Shown: piece after piece, positions 1 through 9,049 of the stretch
Layout of the letters: every line of letters starts with the position of its first letter
Numbering within the stretch: position 1 is the stretch's first letter
NCBI RefSeq assembly: GCF_009498295.1
Contig: NZ_CP040813.1
Coordinates: 1,097,001-1,161,000 of the forward strand
Source: Oceanihabitans sp. IOP_32
GTDB taxonomy: Bacteria > Bacteroidota > Bacteroidia > Flavobacteriales > Flavobacteriaceae
Direction of reading: 5' to 3'
DNA length: 64,000 bases
Position numbers and translations under genes: made by a program
Notes under the pieces: model-generated
The model's database searches: none
What the model saw: only the letters and a program-made list of their open reading frames with translations
Told to the model about the DNA's origin: nothing

Positions 1-120
1 AGTATTTCGTTGTCTTTACAACTACGAAAAATCCACAAATCATCTAAATCCATTTCTTCAGAATTAAAAAAACGTTACGACGATATTATGGAAGAAATTC
101 TTGATGAATTAGACGATTAA
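1..120 (+). CDS. C-terminal end of an unidentified protein (partial)
   Basis: The frame is open from the first base of the window to a TAA stop and encodes 39 residues. They are rich in Ser, Lys and Leu at first and end in an acidic helix-like tail (MEEILDELDD). The 5' part lies outside the window, so no family can be assigned. The next gene on the same strand begins 25 bases later, so the two could be cotranscribed. That this is a real gene end is inferred from the uninterrupted frame, the charged tail and the tight spacing. Confidence 0.5.
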   Translation, partial: SISLSLQLRKIHKSSKSISSELKKRYDDIMEEILDELDD

Positions 121-145
121 ATCCCATGTATAAAGCCAACCTGAA

Positions 146-1867
146 ATGAAAAAATCAATAGTCATGCTATGTGTTTTAACTGCTGTTTTTAGTTGTAGAG
201 ACAATAAAAATCAAGCTGAAGATAATACAACCACCGAAACTACGCAGTTATTCTTTAATGGCGATATTATCACCATGGATTCTGAAAAACCAGAATATGC
301 TGAAGCTTTAGTTGAAAAAAACGGTAACATCGTTTTTGTAGGACGTAAAACCCAAGCCGAAGCCAAACATAGCGATGCCAAAAAAATTAACCTTAACGGA
401 AAAACCTTACTACCGGGTTTTATAGATCCTCACAGCCACTTTGCTATGGTGTCGAACACCATGGGTCAAGTCAATTTAAACTCAGAACCTGTTGGAACAA
501 TTACTAATATTAACGATATTTTAGAACGTTTAAAACAATATAAAGAAGAAGAAAACATTCCAGATGGCGAATGGATTTTTGGTTGGGGATATGATGATGG
601 TCAATTGGCCGAGAAACGCCATCCTACAAAAAACGACATTGATAAAATATTACCAAACAATCCAGTTTATCTGCAGCATACCAGCGGGCACATGGGCGTT
701 GCCAATGCATTAGCACTCGAATTCTTTGAAGTTTCCAAAGATACTAAGAGTCCAGAAGGTGGTACGATTGATCGTTTTCCTAATTCGGAAGAACCAACGG
801 GTCTAGTTCAAGAAACAGCCATGTATCCCTTTGTAGGTTTTATGCTAGAAAAATTAGCTTCAAAACAAGAAGCATTTTTCGATACGACACAAAATTATTA
901 TGCTTCAAATGGTATTACCACAGCACATGATGGTATGACCGATAGAAACACCATACGCTTCTTTCAATCGCAAGCCGATGCTGGAAAATTTAAAATTGAT
1001 TTGGTGGCATTGGCAGGTTATGCCGAATTGGAATCCAACTTAAAGGATTCCACGCTTCAATTTAAAACCTATAAAAACGGCTTTAAGGTACAAGGCACAA
1101 AAATAGTTGCAGATGGGTCTCCACAAGGGAAAACGGCCTATTTCACAAAACCTTATTTAACCGAAGTGCCCGGTTGCTTTAACTATTGTAGAGGTTTACC
1201 TAGTTTAACGCAAGAAACCCTAAACAACTTATTTTTAAAAGCCTACAAAGCCAACAATCAATTATTCGTGCACTGTAACGGTGATGCCACCATAGACATG
1301 ATTTTTAATGCGCACCAAAACGCCAGTAAAGTATTAAATGAGCCACTAAATAAAGACCGAAGAACCATCATTATTCATGCGCAATTCCCAAGACCAGAGC
1401 AATTAGAAATGTTTGTAGACTACAAAATGGAACCTTCGTTTTTTACCAACCATGCCTATTTTTGGGGTGACGTGCATTTGGAGAATTTAGGTAAAGAAAG
1501 GGCAGAGTTTTTAAGTCCTCTGGTAAGTGCCACACGCTTAGGCTTAAAACCTACCAACCATTCTGATGCTACGGTAACCCCAATCGATCCTATTTTTACA
1601 CTATGGACTGCTGTAAATCGAGTGTCACGATCGGGTGTAATTATTGGAGCAGACGAAAGAGCCACACCTTATCAAGCCCTTCAAGCCATTACTGTAAATG
1701 CGGCTTACGAATTATTTGACGAGCATTTAAAAGGCACTTTAAGCGTGGGCAAGCTAGCAGATTTTGTGATATTGGATAAAAACCCTCTAAAAGTAGAACC
1801 CATGACAATTAAAGATATTCAGGTTTTAGAAACTTTTAAAGAAGGAAAAAGCGTATTCAAACAATAG
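146..1867 (+). CDS. Amidohydrolase family lipoprotein (YtcJ-like)
   Basis: This is a 573-residue metal-dependent amidohydrolase of the YtcJ type. The N-terminus is a lipoprotein signal ending in VFSC (lipid-modified Cys17), so the enzyme should be anchored in the envelope rather than free in the cytoplasm. A small beta-sandwich segment (residues 35-90) leads into GFIDPHSHFA at 91-100, whose HSH is the usual metal-binding pair. Later His and Asp residues (FVHCNGD, NHSDATVTP) complete the expected site. The C-terminal GKLADFVILD segment is typical of the superfamily. YtcJ-like enzymes act on amide or carbamate bonds, but the substrate cannot be read from sequence. An SDR gene follows after 18 bases, so the two probably share a transcript and perhaps a catabolic route. 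Confidence 0.88.
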   Translation: MKKSIVMLCVLTAVFSCRDNKNQAEDNTTTETTQLFFNGDIITMDSEKPEYAEALVEKNGNIVFVGRKTQAEAKHSDAKKINLNGKTLLPGFIDPHSHFAMVSNTMGQVNLNSEPVGTITNINDILERLKQYKEEENIPDGEWIFGWGYDDGQLAEKRHPTKNDIDKILPNNPVYLQHTSGHMGVANALALEFFEVSKDTKSPEGGTIDRFPNSEEPTGLVQETAMYPFVGFMLEKLASKQEAFFDTTQNYYASNGITTAHDGMTDRNTIRFFQSQADAGKFKIDLVALAGYAELESNLKDSTLQFKTYKNGFKVQGTKIVADGSPQGKTAYFTKPYLTEVPGCFNYCRGLPSLTQETLNNLFLKAYKANNQLFVHCNGDATIDMIFNAHQNASKVLNEPLNKDRRTIIIHAQFPRPEQLEMFVDYKMEPSFFTNHAYFWGDVHLENLGKERAEFLSPLVSATRLGLKPTNHSDATVTPIDPIFTLWTAVNRVSRSGVIIGADERATPYQALQAITVNAAYELFDEHLKGTLSVGKLADFVILDKNPLKVEPMTIKDIQVLETFKEGKSVFKQ

Positions 1868-1885
1868 TGTTTTAACGAGATAAGC

Positions 1886-2659
1886 ATGAACATATCAAAT
1901 TTATTTAACCTAAAAGGAAAGACTGCTATTGTAACCGGTGGCGCAAACGGCATAGGAAAGGCAACCGCTATAATTCTAGCACAACACGGTGCAAACATAG
2001 CTATTGGAGATTTTAATATAGAAGATGCAAAAGTAACCGCACAAGACATTGAGGCTTTAGGAGTAAAAGTGATTGCTGTAGCTTGTAATGTATTAAAAGA
2101 TGAAGATTTAGTTAATTTGGTTGACACCACAGTTAAAGAATTAGGCGGTGTCCATATTTTAATCAATAACGCTGGTGGCGGTGGTGGCGGTAGAGAAAAT
2201 CCTTTTAAAATTTCGATAGATGATATTAAACGCGATTACGAATTGAACGTATTTAGCGGTTGGCGATTATGCCAATTAGTCGTACCACACATGAAAAAAG
2301 CTGGCTATGGCTCTATTGTGTTTACTACATCGATATCTAGTATAAACAAAAGCCCTAATATGAGTGGTTACGCGGGGTCTAAGGCAGCTGTAAACCACAC
2401 AGTAGCCAATTTGGCTCACGATTTTGGCCCCGAAGTACGCATTAATGCTGTTGGCCCAGGAGCCACACGAACAGCATCACTTGAAAGTGTCTTAACTCCT
2501 GAAATAGAGGAAACCATGTTAAAGCACACACCAATTAAACGCTTAGGTAAAGCTGAAGATATAGCAGGCGCTATGCTCTATTTTGCATCCCCAATTTCTG
2601 AGTGGGTTAGTGGACAAACTATTTTTGTAAATGGTGGCGGAGAACAAACCTTAGAATAA
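1886..2659 (+). CDS. SDR family NAD(P)-dependent oxidoreductase
   Basis: This is a classical short-chain dehydrogenase of 257 residues with a full set of motifs. The cofactor loop TGGANGIG is at 17-24, NNAG at 94-97, the active-site Ser region around 149-151, and the YxxxK pair at Tyr162/Lys166. Asp42 after the second strand favours NAD(H) over NADP(H). The C-terminal FVNGGGEQTLE is typical of the 7-alpha-hydroxysteroid or glucose dehydrogenase branch. A run of six glycines follows NNAG, which is slightly unusual but lies in a loop. It sits immediately downstream of the amidohydrolase gene and the pair ends at a strong terminator. The family is certain; the alcohol or ketone substrate is unknown. 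Confidence 0.92.
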   Translation: MNISNLFNLKGKTAIVTGGANGIGKATAIILAQHGANIAIGDFNIEDAKVTAQDIEALGVKVIAVACNVLKDEDLVNLVDTTVKELGGVHILINNAGGGGGGRENPFKISIDDIKRDYELNVFSGWRLCQLVVPHMKKAGYGSIVFTTSISSINKSPNMSGYAGSKAAVNHTVANLAHDFGPEVRINAVGPGATRTASLESVLTPEIEETMLKHTPIKRLGKAEDIAGAMLYFASPISEWVSGQTIFVNGGGEQTLE

Positions 2660-2690
2660 ATTGAAAAAAAAGTTTCAATTACACATCAAA

Positions 2691-2746
2691 AAACAAACCT
2701 GTTAAGTCCTTTGAGTCAAGTTCATGACTTAATAGGTTTGTTTTTA
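2691..2746 (+). terminator. Intrinsic terminator after the SDR gene
   Basis: An 18-base arm (2691-2708) pairs with 2726-2743 with a single G-U wobble around a 17-base loop, and runs into a T-tract. An A-tract on the left flank means it could also stop the converging leftward DUF3999 transcript. Confidence 0.85.
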
Positions 2747-2822
2747 TAAACGGTATCACTTAAAAATGCACTAAATAATATTAGAACACCCCAATAAATA
2801 CGTACTCTAACAAAAAAATAAA

Positions 2823-4073
2823 TTATGTCTTTTTATTCGTATTCAGGTCTTTAATTAAGTTAGATACCACATATAAAATCATAAGGGTGGCAACGCCAAT
2901 ACTAGTCCACATAAACCAAGACTGCTGCCAAAAAGAAGGACTTTTTAAGGTTTCTTGCTCTGGCTGCTTGTAAACTATTTCAGTAATTTTCGCAATGGGG
3001 AGCTCGCTTTTTGATGCGGTTGTAACCTCATAAAGATCATAGTTAGGGAAATTTAAATTTGTATTTCCTGCCGTTACTTTATAGAGCTCATTTTTCTTTA
3101 GAGCGGCAATTAAATAAACTGGTTTTTGCATAAAATCGATGCGCTTAATATCCAGTTTTGGGTTATCCTTATTATCAATTTCTAAATAGAGCTCCTGTTC
3201 GTAAACGCTGGGAATATCAAAAATGAGAGCCCCATCAGAACGTATAGAAAACCGGGCTAATGTATGGCGGTAGGTTTCCATCTTACGTTTTACTTCGCGC
3301 TGCTTCAAGGTATATAAAACAGCATTTCTATTGTAAAGACTGGGAGCGTCGATATCAATTTTAATCTGGTTAACAACCTCCTTTCGCTTAAAACGAATAT
3401 GCATTTGGGTTGTCTTGTCTTTTTCTAAAAACTCAAGACCTTCAACTGGAATATTCTCCATCATTACCGGCACAGTACTTATTGTTTGGGTATGTGCAGT
3501 TCCTATCTTTAAAAGGTTAATAGGTAACGAATATCTGTCATCGAATACAATTTTTATGAATTGATAAGAGCATAACGGAAAGGAAATGTCTTTATAAACA
3601 CTGGTTTGCGACGAATGGTTTAATTGATTTAATTGCCCATTATTAACAATGCCAAACCAGTTTTTTTGATTGTGACTACCTTCCAAACGATAATTTTTAC
3701 TGCCTTGGTAATTTGCAACTAACAACACCACGCTTTCTATGGTTTTAAGCGGATTTTTAAAAACATAGGTCGAACTGGTATCTGCCTCTCTAGTTTTTGA
3801 AACGATAACAAATTCTTCGAAATCTGAAATTTGGGTGCTTGTGTAGTCGGCTCCAGGCTGAATAAAATAAGGCACCTCATGGCCTTTAGCGTCTTTAATT
3901 CTCAAATCACGTAAATCACGACTGGCATAAGAGCGCATGTTTTGTGGGATTTGTATGCGGTGTAAACCATCTGTTTCAACAGGAGCTATACGACCCGTAA
4001 CCATAGTAGATTGCGCAAATAATAGTCCTCCAAAAAGGAATATAAAAAGTTTAATTGGTTTTATCATGTTCAT
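2823..4073 (-). CDS. DUF3999 family envelope protein
   Basis: The product is about 416 residues from the preferred start. It has a signal peptide (residues 3-20, ending in LLFAQ), a periplasmic body and one C-terminal membrane helix (WFMWTSIGVATLMILYVVSN) followed by a short basic tail. A middle section (NYRLEGSHNQKNWF, then QFIKIVFDD) resembles a discoidin-like beta-sandwich. I chose the ATG at 4073, giving MNMIKPIK, because GAGGAT lies just upstream and a signal peptide follows directly. A longer frame to 4121 would put 16 charged residues before it. The start lies inside the end of the upstream DUF2339 gene, overlapping by 23 bases, so translation is probably coupled. DUF3999 and DUF2339 genes are often neighbours elsewhere. 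No function is established. Confidence 0.8.
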   Translation of the reverse strand: MNMIKPIKLFIFLFGGLLFAQSTMVTGRIAPVETDGLHRIQIPQNMRSYASRDLRDLRIKDAKGHEVPYFIQPGADYTSTQISDFEEFVIVSKTREADTSSTYVFKNPLKTIESVVLLVANYQGSKNYRLEGSHNQKNWFGIVNNGQLNQLNHSSQTSVYKDISFPLCSYQFIKIVFDDRYSLPINLLKIGTAHTQTISTVPVMMENIPVEGLEFLEKDKTTQMHIRFKRKEVVNQIKIDIDAPSLYNRNAVLYTLKQREVKRKMETYRHTLARFSIRSDGALIFDIPSVYEQELYLEIDNKDNPKLDIKRIDFMQKPVYLIAALKKNELYKVTAGNTNLNFPNYDLYEVTTASKSELPIAKITEIVYKQPEQETLKSPSFWQQSWFMWTSIGVATLMILYVVSNLIKDLNTNKKT

Positions 4074-6534
4074 TTTTTTTATCCTCGTCAATGACCAAGG
4101 TTTTGATTTTTTGATACACAAAAGAAATAATTAATACCAGAACACCTAGTAGAATAAATGCTATAATTTTACCCGTTTCAGACACATTACTTATATCATA
4201 AACAAATAATTTTACGATGGTTAAACCTAAAAGTGTTAAGGCAATAATACGCAGTTGTTTCACTTGTTTTTTAATACCTAAAATTAACAGTACAAATGCC
4301 AACACACCCCATAAAATAGGAAGCCCTGTTTTTATTATTTTATACTTAGCCGGATAGGTTAAATCAATAACAGCGTCGTTTGAGCTAACAAACTCATCAG
4401 GATTTACAGAAAAACTCATAATATGAAGACCCTGTAAAATCACTTCATTACTTAAGGCATAAACTACGGTGAAAACCGCAAACCAAATTGAGAATTTATT
4501 TTGAAACAACCCAAAATTAGGGGCTCGTTTATTGATTTTGTAAAGCAAATACCAAAAATAAACAACAAGCATAAAAGACAGCAAATGCAAATAATAAGCG
4601 AGTGTATTGCCAACATTATCTAAAACGTAATCTTGAAACTGAAAACGCGGTAAATTGAAAGAGACATAGGTAAACACCAGAATATTAAAAACTGCAAAAA
4701 TATTTATAATCAGATGGTTTAAAGTGCTTTTGTAACGATCTAAAACGAAGCATAAAACGGCAGTAAACACCAAATGATACACCATAAAAACAGCTAAAAA
4801 TTCGACAAAACTAAAATAGGCATTGGCCTGATAGGCAACCTCGGCAAACCCCACAAAATAACCCGTTATTACTGCCAGAACTGTGCTTAGCTTTCTATAT
4901 ATCTTAGGGTTAAATGTAAGACCAAATTTTGTTAATTTATTGGTTTCATGTCGCAGTAATAAGCCTACGCTTACAAACGACGCCACCACAAATACACCAC
5001 CAATAAAAATAGGGTTAAATACTACAGTGAGTGGTGCTTGTTTGAAAACATAACTTGGCCAATCCATTAACAGGCTAATAAGCATTAAAAACTGCACAAT
5101 AACAGCCGCAAAGCGATAGCTTTTTATTTTAGATTTTTGTGCCAACCACATTAACAACACGGCTTCTACAGCCCAGAAAATAGTAATGTTATTTCCAGAG
5201 AACTGAACAGGAATGGCCAATGTAATAAACGTTAAGGTTAAACCAATTAGAAGATAAACAGCTATTTTATCTAAGCCATATTTCTTGTATAAGAACAGTG
5301 CATACCCCAAATTTAACAAAGCTAAAAACACTGTGAAAAGGCCTGATAAATTGGGTTTAAATTCTGATAACACCAGCATCCCAACACCATAAAACACAAA
5401 ATTATTTAAGCTAAGCATGACTAGTTGCACTTTAGAAAAACGAGCCTTAGTGCGCAAATTGTTTATAATGGTGGTCATTATAAAAATGATATAAAAAACA
5501 AAACCAAAAACCAGCGCACCGATGTGATTTGGAGATTCAAGGTAAACATCGTTAAACACCCAAGCCCCAAATAAAAGCGTTGTAAATACAAAAGCAAGTA
5601 TTTGTAGTACATGCCATTTTTTAAAATAAGCTAAGGTTAAAATTCCAATATCCAAAATAGCGATATAAGTAAATAATACTAAATAGTTACCACTACCGCT
5701 ACTTATCATAAAAGGCACTAAAAACCCACCAATTAAAGATAATATAGCAAGCTCCATACGGTTGTATGATAAAGAAATCAAACAACTAAAAGCAGTTATC
5801 ACCACCATAATTGCAAAGGCGACTTGTTGCCCAAACAACTGGTACTCGTGGTAAGCTATAGCAATGGTAAAATAAAAAATAGCAATGGCGCCTGCAACCA
5901 AAACTGAACTAAATGGGGCATATTTTTTTCTTAACCTGTGCGCTATAAACAACACTAGACTACCTGCCAAAATACCAATACCCACCCGAGCAGGTTCGTT
6001 TATCCAATCTTTATCTATGGCATATTTCACAAAATAACTAATCCCTAAAACTAAAATGAGAATACCAATTTTATTAATTAAATTTTCTCCAATAAACTTT
6101 TCAAGGTCCGGGTTTTTTTGCTTGAAACGCTGCCAAACACCAACACGTGGCGTTTCTTTTATCTTATTAGTAGGCTCTGCTTGTGCAGCCGATTTGGAAA
6201 AAGACACCACTTTTATAGGTTCTACAGGTTCTTGCACGTCTTCTTCAGCTTCTTTTTCGTCTATTTTTTCATCTTCAATTTTAATTGGTTCACTAACTTT
6301 TATAGGCGGTGTTTCTAAAGTGATTTCTGGTGCAGCAGAGCTAGATTCTTCGGCATCTTCAGCTTCAATATCTTTTTCAAGCGTTTTCTCTTCCTCTTTT
6401 GATACCGTTAAAAGTTGATTTAACTTCTCATGTAATTTATTCAATTCATTTTTCAAATGAAGGCGTTCTTTAGCCGATCGTGAATTTTGAATAATTAATA
6501 AAATTATTATTACTATAGATAAAAGAAATTCCAT
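4051..6534 (-). CDS. DUF2339 polytopic membrane protein
   Basis: This is an 827-residue integral membrane protein. A short N-terminal helix (residues 3-16) is followed by a coiled-coil (about 20-60) and an acidic Glu/Pro/Ser-rich linker (about 45-120). From about residue 150 onwards there is an almost unbroken series of some twenty or more hydrophobic helices. This order matches the DUF2339 family of predicted membrane proteins. It is the first gene of a two-gene unit with the DUF3999 protein. The long soluble linker before the membrane domain suggests a cytoplasmic or periplasmic partner-binding arm. The biochemical role is unknown, and no catalytic motif is visible. Confidence 0.85.
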   Translation of the reverse strand: MEFLLSIVIIILLIIQNSRSAKERLHLKNELNKLHEKLNQLLTVSKEEEKTLEKDIEAEDAEESSSAAPEITLETPPIKVSEPIKIEDEKIDEKEAEEDVQEPVEPIKVVSFSKSAAQAEPTNKIKETPRVGVWQRFKQKNPDLEKFIGENLINKIGILILVLGISYFVKYAIDKDWINEPARVGIGILAGSLVLFIAHRLRKKYAPFSSVLVAGAIAIFYFTIAIAYHEYQLFGQQVAFAIMVVITAFSCLISLSYNRMELAILSLIGGFLVPFMISSGSGNYLVLFTYIAILDIGILTLAYFKKWHVLQILAFVFTTLLFGAWVFNDVYLESPNHIGALVFGFVFYIIFIMTTIINNLRTKARFSKVQLVMLSLNNFVFYGVGMLVLSEFKPNLSGLFTVFLALLNLGYALFLYKKYGLDKIAVYLLIGLTLTFITLAIPVQFSGNNITIFWAVEAVLLMWLAQKSKIKSYRFAAVIVQFLMLISLLMDWPSYVFKQAPLTVVFNPIFIGGVFVVASFVSVGLLLRHETNKLTKFGLTFNPKIYRKLSTVLAVITGYFVGFAEVAYQANAYFSFVEFLAVFMVYHLVFTAVLCFVLDRYKSTLNHLIINIFAVFNILVFTYVSFNLPRFQFQDYVLDNVGNTLAYYLHLLSFMLVVYFWYLLYKINKRAPNFGLFQNKFSIWFAVFTVVYALSNEVILQGLHIMSFSVNPDEFVSSNDAVIDLTYPAKYKIIKTGLPILWGVLAFVLLILGIKKQVKQLRIIALTLLGLTIVKLFVYDISNVSETGKIIAFILLGVLVLIISFVYQKIKTLVIDEDKKNEHDKTN

Positions 6535-6846
6535 AAATAGGTTTTGTTAACTGAATAGGTTCTCGAGATCTTTTAATTAAAAATTTCAGCAACTTACTCA
6601 AGCGATTACGAAGTGAAAATAGGATTTAATTTAATACCTCAAGGGTATTATTACAGTTTTTCGTTAAACAGAAAAGAATCTTAAGTAACTCATACTCTAT
6701 TTAATTTTCTACAACCATCTAAAAAGCAACTGCGCGCAAACCCTTAAAATAAAACTCCAAACTCAGGTTTAACTTATTGTTTAATTTTTTATAAAATTAA
6801 AAACAATGAGTTGACCATTCATCCCTTTAAACAACCGCATTACACT

Positions 6847-6860
6847 CCCTTTAAACAGGG
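6847..6860. promoter_or_regulatory. Palindrome CCCTnnAAACAGGG, candidate operator (copy 1)
   Basis: The inverted arms CCCT and AGGG flank TTAAAC. The same 14-base core recurs at 9711-9723, directly after the response-regulator gene. One copy precedes the kinase gene and one precedes the next membrane-protein gene, which suggests a regulator binding site. The T-run after this copy means a terminator function cannot be excluded. Confidence 0.4.
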
Positions 6861-6886
6861 ATGTTTTTTTGTAATATTAAGGTGTT

Positions 6887-6928
6887 ATACCTAATAAACG
6901 ATACGACATTTCAAAATTAAATTGGTAG
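6887..6928. repeat. Short inverted-end dispersed repeat, copy 1
   Basis: A degenerate ATACCTAATAAACG left end is joined directly to CATTTCAAAATTAAATTGG and a GGTA end. The same right end closes the two ~255-bp elements near 27 kb and 28.5 kb, and another short copy lies near 51.2 kb. Confidence 0.7.
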
Positions 6929-7004
6929 TATTTGTAAAACTAATCGTTTATTGTGATTTTTCACTGAAAACCGTGACAACTTAAATTTCAAGTTGTACTA
7001 CTAT

Positions 7005-7012
7005 TACATTTG
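7005..7012 (+). promoter_or_regulatory. Candidate -7 promoter element for the sensor kinase
   Basis: TACATTTG matches the Bacteroidota TAnnTTTG box. No TTG is found at the usual -33 distance. Transcription from here would begin near 7018, leaving the GTG at 7012 untranscribed and supporting the ATG at 7057 as the start. Confidence 0.4.
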
Positions 7013-7056
7013 TGAATATAAACTGTTTAAGATTTTCTATTTTTGTTTTGAAACAC

Positions 7057-8952
7057 ATGATAAGCTTGGGTAAAATACATCTTCTTTTTTTGGGGTTTTG
7101 CTTTTTAGTTGGGTTTTCTCAGGAAAAACAATACAGCTTTAAGGCTTTTGGTGTTACCCCCGAAGTTGTTCCGACGGCATTGTATAAAAAGCTTCAAAAT
7201 GCGTCGAACATTAACGAACGTATCACATATCTGGATGAGATTGCACAAGTATTCTTAACCTCTGGAAACGCAGACTCCTTAATACATTACAGTCAAAGAC
7301 TAAAAAGAGCGCTTGTTTTAACAAGACCTCAAGACACCACGTCTAACATCTATAAGTTTAAAGCGCTGTTTTACCAGGGCATTGGTGCTCAAAAAATAGG
7401 ATTCATGGACAAGGCTATTTCTAGCTTCATTGAAGGTATTGAGGCCACCAACACTCACACGTATTTTAATACCGCCTTTAAATTAGAATTAGCGCAAACT
7501 TATCTTTTAAAAGGCAATCCAGAAAAAGTTAAACCCATTATTGATGAGCTTGAGATTTCTAAAAAACATCCCGAGCTGTATCTGAGATATTTAGTTCTAT
7601 TAAGCGGGTACCAAATATTTATTAACGATTTTAATTCGGCACAAACCACTATTAGCAACGGGCTTTCTGAAAATTTTATAGAAGAGTATTTTAAAGCGAA
7701 ACTTCAATTGCAACTACAACTGGCAGAGATTAAATTTAAGCAAAACGACTTTAAACAGTCCATTGCCATGAGTACAGCCATAAAAGATCAAGCCCTACAA
7801 CAAGGTATTTTTGATGTGTATATCGCAGCCGTACTTAATGAAGGTCGATGTTATGTTTTTCTAAAAGACTACCAAATCGCAGAAATCGCATTAAACACCG
7901 CGTATGTTAACGCCTTACAATGGCACAGATTAGAGCTAAAACAAAAGATTATTAAAGCACTGGTGCAGCTCTACAATACAAAAGGCGATTATAAAAACGC
8001 CTTTAACTTGATGACGCAATATCAAGCTGTAAATAATACGATTGCCGAAAATCAAAACCAGCTTTTGGTTAGTGATTTAGAACTAAAATACGAAACTCTA
8101 AAAAAAGAAAAAGAAATTGATAAATTACGAGAAGACCAATTGGTGAAACAAGCCGAAATTGAACGACAAAAAACCATAAAGTTTGCTTTTTTAATAGGAT
8201 TTTTAATCATTCTTATTCCCGTTATTTTATTACTCGTGGTGTATTATCAAAAACTACAAGCGCAAAGTTTACTAAATACCCAAAAGGAAGCTATAAATAA
8301 ACAAGAAGTAAAAGCTTTAATGCAATCTCAAGAATTAACTTTGGTGAAAAACACCATTTCTGTACAGCGAAAAGAACGCGATAGGATTGCTAGAGAGCTA
8401 CACGACAGTATTGGAGGAAATCTTGCGGCCATAAAATTAAAAATGAATAACCTCGGTGATTCACATCCCGACTTTAAAAAAATACTACAACAATTGGATG
8501 CGACTTACGACCAAGTTAGAGAGATTTCACACAGCTTAATCCCCAAAGAATTCGAAAACTCCAGCTTTACCGAACTTATTGATAATTATATACAAAATTT
8601 CAGTCAAGACCCATCGGTGAATTTAAGGTTTAATGCTTATCCAGATGAGGCCATAAATAATTTAGAGACTCACTTTCGATTAGCTCTATTCAATATTCTA
8701 AAAGAGTTAATCACCAATGCCTTTAAGCATGCACAGGCTTCAGAAATAGAAATACAACTCACATTAATCTCTGAGGATAATAGTATTGAGCTTATTTACG
8801 AAGATGATGGTGTAGGTTTTAACGTGAATAAAACGAACAAAGGTATGGGCTTGAGTAATTTAGAAAAACGCGTTAAAGCACTTCAGGGTAGTTTTTCTAT
8901 AAATTCGGCTATTAATCGAGGCACAGTAATAACCATAAGCATCCCACAATAG
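7057..8952 (+). CDS. TPR-type sensor histidine kinase (HisKA_3 / DesK-NarX class)
   Basis: About 631 residues from the chosen ATG. Order: a signal peptide (to about residue 21, ending VGFSQ), a helical periplasmic sensor region resembling tetratricopeptide repeats (about 40-340), a coiled-coil, one membrane helix (about 375-400), a second coiled-coil, a phosphoacceptor block (RIARELHDSIGGNL, His449) and a C-terminal ATPase domain with DDGVGF and GMGLSNLEKRV. The 'HDSIGG' box defines the HisKA_3 class that pairs with LuxR-type regulators, and such a gene follows 97 bases downstream. A longer frame from GTG 7012 exists but overlaps the likely promoter and would spoil the signal peptide. The sensed signal is unknown. 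Confidence 0.9.
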   Translation: MISLGKIHLLFLGFCFLVGFSQEKQYSFKAFGVTPEVVPTALYKKLQNASNINERITYLDEIAQVFLTSGNADSLIHYSQRLKRALVLTRPQDTTSNIYKFKALFYQGIGAQKIGFMDKAISSFIEGIEATNTHTYFNTAFKLELAQTYLLKGNPEKVKPIIDELEISKKHPELYLRYLVLLSGYQIFINDFNSAQTTISNGLSENFIEEYFKAKLQLQLQLAEIKFKQNDFKQSIAMSTAIKDQALQQGIFDVYIAAVLNEGRCYVFLKDYQIAEIALNTAYVNALQWHRLELKQKIIKALVQLYNTKGDYKNAFNLMTQYQAVNNTIAENQNQLLVSDLELKYETLKKEKEIDKLREDQLVKQAEIERQKTIKFAFLIGFLIILIPVILLLVVYYQKLQAQSLLNTQKEAINKQEVKALMQSQELTLVKNTISVQRKERDRIARELHDSIGGNLAAIKLKMNNLGDSHPDFKKILQQLDATYDQVREISHSLIPKEFENSSFTELIDNYIQNFSQDPSVNLRFNAYPDEAINNLETHFRLALFNILKELITNAFKHAQASEIEIQLTLISEDNSIELIYEDDGVGFNVNKTNKGMGLSNLEKRVKALQGSFSINSAINRGTVITISIPQ

Positions 8953-9049
8953 ATTTATTATGAAACATCCATATCTAAAACTTGATACCCAAGGAAATGA
9001 TTACATGGATGTCGCATGAGACCGATGAAAAAACAATACATATAAACAC

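Larger units (their letters stand above)
6535..7004. promoter_or_regulatory. Divergent intergenic region with operator-like repeats and a short dispersed repeat
   Basis: This AT-rich region separates the leftward DUF2339 gene from the rightward sensor kinase. It holds two direct copies of TCCCTTTAAACA (starting at 6822 and 6846). The second is part of the palindrome CCCTTTAAACAGGG, which is followed by a T-run and could also act as a terminator. A 42-base repeat unit lies at 6887-6928. No coding frame is convincing. Confidence 0.5.

Noticed and set aside
6056-6418. Serine-rich plus-strand frames opposite the DUF2339 gene
   Set aside because: They mirror the acidic linker of the minus-strand protein and have no independent evidence.
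7012-7056. GTG start for the TPR sensor kinase
   Set aside because: It would place 15 residues before a clear signal peptide, and the codon lies inside a likely -7 promoter element.
8960-9019. A 19-codon frame between kinase and regulator genes
   Set aside because: Too short and without a recognisable pattern. It could be a leader peptide, but nothing supports this over chance.
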